Assembly: GCA_045047105.1 (NCBI GenBank)
Contig: JASFYQ010000013.1
Location: 1-56,226, forward strand
DNA: 56,226 nucleotides
Origin: JADGAU01 sp045047105
GTDB taxonomy: Bacteria; Pseudomonadota; Gammaproteobacteria; GRL18
Direction of reading: 5' to 3'
The notes beneath the pieces were generated by a model. That model was given only the letters and a program-made list of their open reading frames with translations. It had not been told where the DNA came from and searched no databases. Made by a program: the position numbers and the translations under genes. Positions 43,603 through 51,740 of the stretch are shown here, in pieces (within the stretch, counting starts at the first letter, position 1; each line of letters starts with the position of its first letter).

Positions 43603-45861
43603 TTAATGAAATCTTGGTTGCATTTGAATACTATTTTTATCTGCCTGCATAAATTGTCTCTTCTCATTACTTACTACGTCTTTAACCAGGCCAGGGACAT
43701 CCATTACCAGTGCAACATGACCACTGCCTAAAATAGTAAATCCAGCAAAACCATTCAGGCCTTTAAAAATTCTGCCCATAGGTTTGATTACTGCCTGAGT
43801 TTCGCCTAATAAAGTATCTACGGTCATGCCTACTTTTTTATTCCCAAATTGCACTACCACAACATTTTCATGCCTTCTCTTATGGACGGCTTTTTCCTCT
43901 ACAGGAGCAGGGGAAGTCGTTCTCTTTTCATTTCTTTCTATAGAAAAATACTGAGTAAGTTTAATTAATGGTAACACTTCATCTCGAAGAGTAATGTAAT
44001 CGTGTATTGAAGTTTCTTCAAGTTGTGTTTCATTTAGGGTAACACATTCTTTAATCATATCTAAGGGGATAATAAAATCTTCGAAATTAACCTGTACATG
44101 GAAGCCATCAATAATGGCCAGAGTGAGAGGCAATTGAATACTTATAGTGGTGCCAGTTCCTTTTTCAGAGTTTATATTGATGCTGCCACGTAATGATTCA
44201 ATATTACGTCTAACTACATCCATGCCTACCCCTCGTCCAGAAATATTACTTATTTCTTTTGCCATAGAGAATCCTGCTTCAAAGATGAGGTTAAATATTT
44301 CAGTACGGGATAATTTTTGTCCCTCTTTAACCAGCCCTTTTTCAATGGCTTTTTCTAATAATTTGTCTGCATCAAGACCTTTGCCATCATCGGTTATTTT
44401 AATAACTATCATCCCTGCTTCATGATGAGCATTGAGTTTGATAAGGCCTTCTCTTTCTTTGCCCTGGCGTTCTCTATCATCTGGTAATTCAATGCCATGA
44501 TCCAATGAATTTCTGACTAAATGCATTAATGGATCGGCAATTTTTTCTATTACTGTTTTGTCTAATTCGGTCTCTGCTCCATAAATTTCCAGGCGAATAT
44601 TTTTTTGCAGATTGTTTGATATATCACGAACCACACGATGAAAGCGGTTAAAGGTTGCTCCTATTGGAATCATACGCAAACCCAGTGCGGTTTCTCGTAA
44701 CTCTTCCAAGGATAACATCATATTTTCCATGGTTTCACTTAAATCATCATCATCAAATTTTTCTGATAATTGACTCATTTTTGCGCCATTTATAACCAGT
44801 TCTCCAACCAGGTTCACAAGTTTGTCTAATTTTTCCGAGTCAACTTTTACAAAATTTAGGGCCTGTTGTTTTTTGGCTTTTACCTTTTTCTGTTTTTCCA
44901 GCGCTTGTTCTACTACTTCTTCCTGAACCATTTTGTTTTCAACCAGTAAATCACCCACTAGTTCAGGTGTACCTTTCTGCTGGTTTAAAACTTGTTGTAG
45001 CTCTTGCTCAGTTAGTGTCCCTGTTTTTATTAATATTTGTCCTATCGCAAGATCATCCTCATCAGATAATTGTTCTATCATGTGTTGATAAGCACTAAAA
45101 TGGCTCTTTGGAGGTAAAATATTACAGTTAATGCCATCAATAAATTCAAAAATTTCGCTGATTTGCTCTTTCTCTGCAGTGCTTTCTAATGCTATTTCCC
45201 AGCCTAAATAGCAGCTTTCTGCATCAATTTTATCTAGCGTGGGAACTGTTTCTTGGATGGTAATAATTTCTTTTAGCTTGCCTAAGTCTTTTAGTTGTCT
45301 GAACATGGCAATAGGATCAAAACCTTGACGAAAAGTATCAAGACCTAAACGTAAGGATATATGGTAATGATCAGATTGGGCAATCTCAGCACTGTTTTGT
45401 TGTTCATTATCTACTTTAGGGGCAAGGGGAATATCATTATTTTCAATGGATGGTTCTGAACTATTAGTTGTTGCTCCCCCTTGTTGAAAGGCTTTTAATA
45501 GATCAATAATTTCTTTTTCTTCGGCTGGATCAAAGTTGTTTTCTTCTGGTAGAGCGTCAATTAATTCACCCATTTGATCTTTTGAACGCATCAAAGTAGT
45601 AATTAGCTCTGATGAAATAGGAATAATGCAATTGCGCATATCATCAAGTACATTTTCAACTACATGGGTAAATTCGATGATGTGATCAAAACCAAATAAG
45701 CCAGCTGAACCTTTTATTGTATGTGCTGCCCTGAAAATAAGCCCAAGTATTTCTTCATCGCCATTAGAGTCTTCAAGCTCTAATAGGGCTGACTCCATTT
45801 CTTCCAGTAATTCTACTGCTTCAGAAATGAAAATTTGTACGTTTTCGTCTAATTCATCCAT
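43603..45861 (-). CDS. cheA: Chemotaxis histidine kinase CheA with unusual linker
   Basis: Kinase of 752 residues. The HPt domain carries phospho-His47 (FRAAHTIKGSAGLFGF). Between about 160 and 335 comes a non-standard region: a helical segment (HISLRLGLDTFRQGFDPIAM) and two consecutive repeats of the type IGQILIKTGTLTEQELQQVL and VGDLLVENKMVQEEVVEQAL, resembling the N-terminal domain of type II secretion ATPases. Then come the dimerisation helices (VDSEKLDKLVNLVGELVI), ATPase (HLVRNSLDHGIELPDDR, DDGKGLD, GRGVGMDVV, GTGTTISIQLPLTLAI) and a CheW-like domain. The ATG at 45861 is chosen over a TTG five codons upstream. A normal CheY-binding P2 domain is not obvious. Confidence 0.94.
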   Translation of the reverse strand: MDELDENVQIFISEAVELLEEMESALLELEDSNGDEEILGLIFRAAHTIKGSAGLFGFDHIIEFTHVVENVLDDMRNCIIPISSELITTLMRSKDQMGELIDALPEENNFDPAEEKEIIDLLKAFQQGGATTNSSEPSIENNDIPLAPKVDNEQQNSAEIAQSDHYHISLRLGLDTFRQGFDPIAMFRQLKDLGKLKEIITIQETVPTLDKIDAESCYLGWEIALESTAEKEQISEIFEFIDGINCNILPPKSHFSAYQHMIEQLSDEDDLAIGQILIKTGTLTEQELQQVLNQQKGTPELVGDLLVENKMVQEEVVEQALEKQKKVKAKKQQALNFVKVDSEKLDKLVNLVGELVINGAKMSQLSEKFDDDDLSETMENMMLSLEELRETALGLRMIPIGATFNRFHRVVRDISNNLQKNIRLEIYGAETELDKTVIEKIADPLMHLVRNSLDHGIELPDDRERQGKEREGLIKLNAHHEAGMIVIKITDDGKGLDADKLLEKAIEKGLVKEGQKLSRTEIFNLIFEAGFSMAKEISNISGRGVGMDVVRRNIESLRGSININSEKGTGTTISIQLPLTLAIIDGFHVQVNFEDFIIPLDMIKECVTLNETQLEETSIHDYITLRDEVLPLIKLTQYFSIERNEKRTTSPAPVEEKAVHKRRHENVVVVQFGNKKVGMTVDTLLGETQAVIKPMGRIFKGLNGFAGFTILGSGHVALVMDVPGLVKDVVSNEKRQFMQADKNSIQMQPRFH

Positions 45862-45896
45862 TATAATTTGTCCCAAACTCTAAGTGTTCAATAATG

Positions 45897-46292
45897 CTAC
45901 ATTTCAAGCAATTGTTCGGTTAAGTTAGCATCATTAATTTTGTCTATTATTTCATCAGGCAGATTAAGTATTTGGCAACTGACATTATTTTTTTGTGCCG
46001 TTTTTTTACAGCTGATTAATAGCTGCAAAAAACATACATCAATATCGGTTACAGCTTGCATATTAAGCACAATGGGGCAATCTTGTCCGGCCCATTGTTG
46101 CATAATTTGATTATGTTTTTCAGCCACTTCATAAATGGTACAATCATGTTCTAAGTTTATGGTGTGTATTGCAGCAGTCATTGTCGTTTCTCTAATGTTA
46201 TCAAGCGGTTTATCAACTAATGGTTCAATATCCAAACCTTCATCTAATAAATTACCAATCATCATTTCTACGGGTTTTGTTTCAATTACCAT
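45897..46292 (-). CDS. STAS-domain protein in chemosensory block
   Basis: Protein of up to 131 residues with a C-terminal STAS (anti-sigma antagonist type) domain of about 95 residues: NLEHDCTIYEVAEKHNQIM, then PIVLNMQAVTDIDVCFLQLL and SCQILNLPDEIIDKI. The usual phosphorylated Ser or Thr of DS-x-G-type antagonists is replaced by D-I-D-V, so control by a classical anti-sigma kinase is doubtful. The start is uncertain: ATG at 46292 gives an acidic N-terminal extension, while ATG at 46181 (MTAAIHT), preceded by AGAGAAA, gives a STAS domain alone. It lies between cheW (16 bp) and cheA (35 bp), so it is part of the pathway. Confidence 0.82.
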   Translation of the reverse strand: MVIETKPVEMMIGNLLDEGLDIEPLVDKPLDNIRETTMTAAIHTINLEHDCTIYEVAEKHNQIMQQWAGQDCPIVLNMQAVTDIDVCFLQLLISCKKTAQKNNVSCQILNLPDEIIDKINDANLTEQLLEM

Positions 46293-46308
46293 ATACAATT
46301 CTCTATAT

Positions 46309-46824
46309 TTAATCTGGTTTTTCTTCTTTGTTCATATCACTCATAAAAGCAATTTCTTCAGCAGATAATACCTGTATTACATCTAAGATAATAATAAAGT
46401 TTTCATCTATTCTTCCCATACCTTTTATAAAATCTGTGCGAATTGTTGCTCCAAGTGTTGGAGAGGGTTCAATATTTTCTTCAGGTATTTCAATTACTTG
46501 AAGTACTTTGTCAACCACAACCCCCATTACAACGGATTCGCCATCTAATTGGGCATCCATAATAATAATACAGGTACGTTTATCAACGGGTTTTACTTTT
46601 AGAGCAAACTTAGTAGCTAAGCTGATAACTGGAACTACATTTCCACGTAAATTAACTACTCCCTGAATAAAATCAGGTACCATGGGCACGTTAGTTAGGT
46701 GCCCATATTCAATGATTTCTTTAATGGTCATCACTGGAATAGCAAATTCTTCATCCGATAGAACAAAGGTCAGATGCTGATCACTTTCTACCGTGCTTAA
46801 ATCAATATTGGTAATTTCGGACAT
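46309..46824 (-). CDS. cheW: Coupling protein CheW
   Basis: Adapter of 171 residues linking MCPs to CheA. CheW-domain features include HLTFVLSDEEFAIPVMTIKE, PDFIQGVVNLRGNVVPVISL (conserved N-L-R-G), VVDKVLQVIEI and FIKGMGRIDENFIIILDVIQ. The ATG has AAGGAGA 9 nt upstream. It starts the run of core signalling genes 25 bp after the stop of the long MCP and precedes the STAS gene. Confidence 0.96.
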   Translation of the reverse strand: MSEITNIDLSTVESDQHLTFVLSDEEFAIPVMTIKEIIEYGHLTNVPMVPDFIQGVVNLRGNVVPVISLATKFALKVKPVDKRTCIIIMDAQLDGESVVMGVVVDKVLQVIEIPEENIEPSPTLGATIRTDFIKGMGRIDENFIIILDVIQVLSAEEIAFMSDMNKEEKPD

Positions 46825-46849
46825 TTTATTTTCTCCTTAAAAGCCCCGA

Positions 46850-49690
46850 TCAAAAACGCTCAAAATCATCTGGAATATCATCATATTGATCGTTGCTAGC
46901 AGGTGCTTTTCTAATATTTGCCCGTGGTTTTGATGGTACGGGTGTGGCTATTTTTGTAACAGTTTTGTTATGTTGACTATTGCCTTTATTTTTAGGTGGG
47001 GGATTGCTTGTATTTTTGTACTGCTGTTTATTGCCATCACCGAGATCAAAAAAGGCCATCATATCTTCCATTGCAATTGCCTGACTATTCATTTCTTCGG
47101 CAGTGGAAGCAAGTTCTTCAGACAGTGCTGCATTATTTTGGGTTACGGTATCTAATTGTGTCATTGCAGCATTTATTTCATTAATGCCCGTGGCCTGCTC
47201 TTCACTGGAAGCAGTAATTTCTTGTACTAGATCCGCTGTTTTTTGGATACTGGGTACAATTTCATCTAATAATGCTCCTGCTTTTTCTGAAACGGAAACA
47301 CTATTTTTAGCCAGTGCACTAATTTCACCTGCAGCTTCTTCACTTCGACCAGCAAGTTTTCTTACCTCTGCTGCAACCACAGCAAAACCTTTACCATGTT
47401 CTCCTGCTCGAGCTGCCTCAATGGCTGCGTTAAGTGCTAATAAATTGGTTTGATAAGCAATGTCTTCAATAATGCCAATTTTTTCAGCAATACCTTTCAT
47501 TGCCTGTACGGTTTCTTTAACTGCAGAACCACCTTGCTGTGCTTGTACCGCAACACCTTCAGCCATTTTTTCAGTTTGTTTAGCATTGTCTGCATTTTGG
47601 CTTACATTAGCACTCATTTGTTCTAGTGATGATGAAGTTTCTTCTACACTTGCTGCTTGTTCGGAAGCTCCGGATGAAAGATCCTGTACGCTTTCGCTAA
47701 GTTGAGAGGAACCTTGTGCGATATTGCTAGCTGAAGATTTTGCATCAGCAACAATGTTTCTGAGTTTTTCCTGCATTTCTCGTAAAGCACTTGCTAGTTG
47801 ACCAATCTCATCTTGTTGATCTACGTCCAACTCTTCGGTTAGATTGCCTTCGGCAATAGCATTAGCAAAGGTAACTCCCTTTATCATTGGCGTGGCGATA
47901 CTAATTGCCAGGTAAACTGCCAGAATAGCAATTAATATGGCTATAACGATACTTATAATAAGAATAATCTGGACTAATGCATCAACGGGTTTATCTACTT
48001 CTGCCATATCAATTTCTGCAATAACAGACCAGGTGAATTCTCCAATTTGGATAGGAGTGAAAGCAGATAATACTTCACTGTCATTATAATCAAATATTAC
48101 TTTGCTCGCTGTTTTTCCCTCAGCAACTAGAGCCACAGCCTCAGTATCTACACCATTATTTTTAATAGTTCCAGCAAAAGAAGCTTTGACTGAATGTGTT
48201 TCGGGAGCTAAAAAAGAATCTGAACGCATTAATTTATCACTGCCCACCAGATAAGTTTCCCCTGTCTCTCCCATGCCTGTTCTTTCTTGCATAATTACAT
48301 TGATTTTTTCCTGAGGTAATTGAATAGCAAGTAGTAATTCGAGATTTTGTTTTTCATCCATTACCGGTTGGACAATAAACGCAGCGGGGGCCCCATTAGA
48401 AGGAGCATAGGGTTCAAAATCAGATATTACATGTGACTTTGTTTGTAGTGCTTTTTGCACTGCTTTGCCTAAAGGACTATCCTTATATTTGCCACTGATC
48501 ATATTGCTTTGGTAGTCAGCTTCTTTGGTCACGCTAAAAAATACTCTGCCCTTGGGGTGGATTAAATAGATGTCATAATAACCATTAATTTTCATAAAAT
48601 GATCAAAAAAACCTTGTTTATTTTCGTCAAGTTGTCCCGCTAAAGTCTCCTCTAATGAGACACTGGCAATTAAGCCCCATTGTAAGCCTTTAATTTTTAA
48701 TGGAAAATAACCCACTAATTCAACCGTACCTGTACTGCCTATTTTAATTGTTAAACCTTTCTCGCCATTGAGCACTTTGTTTATGTATTTACCTGATTTT
48801 TCCTTGCCCATTTTGCCCTTTTTAACTACTCGATCACTGCGTAGATAAGTTTTGCCATTTTCACTTTTACCAACAAGATAGTTTTCACCAGAAGGGCTCA
48901 TACCATTACGACGTTGTACAATGGAATTAATTTGTTTATCTGGTAATTGCAATGCCACTATGCCAAAAGCAAAGCCATTGACTATAATTGGCATACCAAT
49001 AAACGCGCCCTGATCGCCATTGGAAGGGGCATAAGGTGCAAAATCGGTAATGCTGTATCCAGAGCTTTGTAAAGCTTTATTAAACATTTTAGCCAGGCCA
49101 CTATTTTTTAGTTGTCCTTTTTTTAGGTTCTGACCTAAATCAGCTTTTTTAGCATCGGTGTATACTACATTACCATTAGCGGTTATGAGAAAAACATCAT
49201 AATAACCATATAGTTTTACATAGTTTTTAAACCACTGACCAAATTCCTTTTCTGCTTTTTTCCAGGCTTCATTATTGGTTGGGTTTTCATCTTCTGTTTT
49301 AAATGCGCGTGAAAATTGATCTAAGGCATTTATGACATTGGCATTGCTTGATAATGATTTAATATCAACTTCACGAAATTTAAAATACATTTCCAGTTGT
49401 GCTTTTTTTATGCTGGAAATGGCATCCAGTTTGTTATACGCCTCGGATTTAATATTTTTAACGGTAAGCTCTAAGCCATCAATGCTATTTTCAACACTTT
49501 TAAAATAATCTATTAATTGCGCTTTTTTAATGTCTCGTACTGCTTCTAATTGATTAAAGTTACTCTGTTCCAGTGCTTGCTCTGCTTTTTGCAAAGAAAA
49601 CCAGGCGACAATGGCTAGAGGCACTAAACCAACAAATAAAAACAGGCTGATTAATTTTGGCTTTATACGTACATTATTTAAACTGGGCAT
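46850..49690 (-). CDS. Large MCP with tandemly duplicated sensor module
   Basis: Chemoreceptor of 946 residues. TM1 is near 12-30 and TM2 near 570-598 (IILIISIVIAILIAILAVYL), leaving an about 540-residue periplasmic part. That part contains two copies of a Cache-like module: YYDVFLITANGNVVYT, FAPYAPSNGDQGAFIG and NGMSPSGENYLVG in the first; YYDIYLIHPKGRVFFS, FEPYAPSNGAPAAFIV and TGMGETGETYLVG in the second. HAMP and the signalling domain follow (GIIEDIAYQTNLLALNAAIE). The C-terminus is a Pro/Asn/Lys-rich, probably flexible, 60-residue arm ending DDFERF, which fits the CheR/CheB tether pattern. The smaller MCP upstream has an almost identical signalling domain. Confidence 0.93.
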   Translation of the reverse strand: MPSLNNVRIKPKLISLFLFVGLVPLAIVAWFSLQKAEQALEQSNFNQLEAVRDIKKAQLIDYFKSVENSIDGLELTVKNIKSEAYNKLDAISSIKKAQLEMYFKFREVDIKSLSSNANVINALDQFSRAFKTEDENPTNNEAWKKAEKEFGQWFKNYVKLYGYYDVFLITANGNVVYTDAKKADLGQNLKKGQLKNSGLAKMFNKALQSSGYSITDFAPYAPSNGDQGAFIGMPIIVNGFAFGIVALQLPDKQINSIVQRRNGMSPSGENYLVGKSENGKTYLRSDRVVKKGKMGKEKSGKYINKVLNGEKGLTIKIGSTGTVELVGYFPLKIKGLQWGLIASVSLEETLAGQLDENKQGFFDHFMKINGYYDIYLIHPKGRVFFSVTKEADYQSNMISGKYKDSPLGKAVQKALQTKSHVISDFEPYAPSNGAPAAFIVQPVMDEKQNLELLLAIQLPQEKINVIMQERTGMGETGETYLVGSDKLMRSDSFLAPETHSVKASFAGTIKNNGVDTEAVALVAEGKTASKVIFDYNDSEVLSAFTPIQIGEFTWSVIAEIDMAEVDKPVDALVQIILIISIVIAILIAILAVYLAISIATPMIKGVTFANAIAEGNLTEELDVDQQDEIGQLASALREMQEKLRNIVADAKSSASNIAQGSSQLSESVQDLSSGASEQAASVEETSSSLEQMSANVSQNADNAKQTEKMAEGVAVQAQQGGSAVKETVQAMKGIAEKIGIIEDIAYQTNLLALNAAIEAARAGEHGKGFAVVAAEVRKLAGRSEEAAGEISALAKNSVSVSEKAGALLDEIVPSIQKTADLVQEITASSEEQATGINEINAAMTQLDTVTQNNAALSEELASTAEEMNSQAIAMEDMMAFFDLGDGNKQQYKNTSNPPPKNKGNSQHNKTVTKIATPVPSKPRANIRKAPASNDQYDDIPDDFERF

Positions 49691-49804
49691 GATGGCTTCC
49701 TCATAATGATTTCTTTAGTTTAATTGTATACTGATAAATAGCGAATAAAAGAATAGAATATAAGATATCTTTTACTGTTACAACTGAGTAGTTTAGTCGG
49801 CTTA

Positions 49805-51700
49805 TTACTTATTAACTTTAAAGAAATTCATTAAATCTTCTAGCATAGTTGCCTGTGAATTCATCTCCTCTGCTGTGGAAGCAAGTTCTTCTGATAGAGC
49901 GGCATTATTTTGAGTTACTGTATCTAATTGGGTCATAGCTCCGTTAATTTCACTAATGCCACTGGCTTGCTCTTCACTAGAGGCCGTAATTTCCTGAACC
50001 AAATCAGCTGTTTTTTGAATATTAGGTACGATTTCAGCTAATAATTCCCCCGCTTTTTCAGATACAGAAACACTGCTCTTAGCTAAGTTACTTATCTCTC
50101 CTGCTGCTTCTTCACTGCGTCCTGCTAATTTTCTGACCTCTGCAGCAACTACAGCAAAACCTTTGCCATGTTCTCCTGCACGGGCAGCTTCAATGGCTGC
50201 ATTTAAGGCCAGTAAATTAGTTTGATAAGCAATATCCTCAATAATACCTATTTTTTCAGCTATCTCTTTCATTGCTTTAACCGTTTCCTGAACTGCTTTT
50301 CCACCTTCAACTGCCTGTTTTGAAACAGATTCAGCCATTTTTTCAGTTTGTTTGGCATTGTCTGCATTTTGAGATACATTGGCACTCATTTCTTCAAGTG
50401 AAGAGGAGGTTTCTTCCACACTGGCTGCCTGTTGTGAAGAGCCAGTAGATAAATCCTGAATGCTTTCACTTAATTGGCTAGAGCTTTGAGAAATACTGCC
50501 TGCAGAGTTTTGAACTTCCTCTACTACTTCACTGAGTTTATTTTGCATTTCGCTTAAAGCATCGGCTAATACACCAATTTCATCTGACTGCTTAATTTCA
50601 AGATGTCCGGTTAAATCTCCCTGAGCAATATTCTCAGCATGAGTTACTACTTTGGCTAAAGGTTTTCCTATTAAGTTACTGATATACAAAGCAATAATTA
50701 TACCAATAATAATAGATAGAGCACTGCCTATTAATAGCACAGCTATTAATTCTTGAGTTTTGTCATTTAATAGTTGAGTCTCTTTTTCAGCCAGAGCATT
50801 TTGTGAGGCACGCATTTCGGTTAATATTTTTTTAATTTTAGCTGCTGCTGGAGCCGCTTTGGTTGCTAAAAAATAATTTGCCTGATTCCAGTCTTTAGCC
50901 TGACGTAGCACAAACATCTGAGAAGGCAAAGAGGTAAATTGTTTACGGGTTTGCTGGTAAGTTTCCCAGAGTTTCTGTTGTGTTGGGGTAAATAGTTGCT
51001 GGAGAGTTTGTATTTGTAAAAAACGCTGGCTATTGGTTTCCCAGGTTTTTTCAAAATTTTTACTAAAATTTATTTCACCAGAAAGTAAATAAGCCCGTAT
51101 ATTTGCCAGGCCTATAGCAAATGAACCACGGCTATCGGCTAATAGTTTTAATAATAATTTTCTCTCGTTAGTTGCAGGTAGTTTACTTTCTTCATTAATA
51201 ATAGCACTTAGTGAAGTAATAATAATTTTAGCTTCTGGGGCAGCCTGAGTGAGTAGCATTTCAATGGAGGGAATATTTTTGGATGTATGAGAAATATCCT
51301 CTACCTGTTGTTGGGCTAGCTTAAATTCGTTTAAATAGGTCTGTAAATCTTCCAGGCGTTTAATATTAGCTGGCACTGTCCAGGTTTTAGCATATTGTTT
51401 AAATTCACCTATGCTTTGCTCAATTTTAGTCCAGGCTTTGCTTCGCCCCTGCTTTAATTTTTTGCCAAGTTGAGGATCTTTTCCTAAAATCATATAACCA
51501 CGAAGTTCGGCCAAAGAGCTATTAATACCATTTAATAAATGTAAGCCACTGATAACAGTAGGCTGGCGTAATTCAATGAGCTGGTTTTGGGTTTGATTAA
51601 TTGAGTTAATTTCAAAGTAGGTGTTAATTGCCACTAATAAGATAATAATTAAAACACCTGCAAAGCCTAATAATAATTTGCCTCGAATATTAATTTTCAT
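49805..51700 (-). CDS. MCP with long helical periplasmic sensor
   Basis: Chemoreceptor of 631 residues. TM1 near 8-27 (LLLGFAGVLIIILLVAIN), an about 285-residue all-helical periplasmic domain (two stacked four-helix segments, HBM-like; repeated LKLLADSRGSFAIGLANIRA type helices), and TM2 near 317-340 (VLLIGSALSIIIGIIIALYI). HAMP follows (AKVVTHAENIAQGDLTGHL), then a signalling domain nearly identical to that of the next MCP (GIIEDIAYQTNLLALNAAIE). It ends LEDLMNFFKVNK without a tether arm. It lies 40 bp downstream of the PxDV repeat protein and 114 bp upstream of the long MCP. Confidence 0.93.
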   Translation of the reverse strand: MKINIRGKLLLGFAGVLIIILLVAINTYFEINSINQTQNQLIELRQPTVISGLHLLNGINSSLAELRGYMILGKDPQLGKKLKQGRSKAWTKIEQSIGEFKQYAKTWTVPANIKRLEDLQTYLNEFKLAQQQVEDISHTSKNIPSIEMLLTQAAPEAKIIITSLSAIINEESKLPATNERKLLLKLLADSRGSFAIGLANIRAYLLSGEINFSKNFEKTWETNSQRFLQIQTLQQLFTPTQQKLWETYQQTRKQFTSLPSQMFVLRQAKDWNQANYFLATKAAPAAAKIKKILTEMRASQNALAEKETQLLNDKTQELIAVLLIGSALSIIIGIIIALYISNLIGKPLAKVVTHAENIAQGDLTGHLEIKQSDEIGVLADALSEMQNKLSEVVEEVQNSAGSISQSSSQLSESIQDLSTGSSQQAASVEETSSSLEEMSANVSQNADNAKQTEKMAESVSKQAVEGGKAVQETVKAMKEIAEKIGIIEDIAYQTNLLALNAAIEAARAGEHGKGFAVVAAEVRKLAGRSEEAAGEISNLAKSSVSVSEKAGELLAEIVPNIQKTADLVQEITASSEEQASGISEINGAMTQLDTVTQNNAALSEELASTAEEMNSQATMLEDLMNFFKVNK

Positions 51701-51740
51701 TCATTTTTTCCTTTTCTAAAAATGCATCTATTAAGTTAAT

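Noticed and set aside
47103..47705. Long plus-strand open frames opposite the MCP genes
   Set aside because: They are antisense shadows of the well-conserved MCP signalling domain and match no protein.
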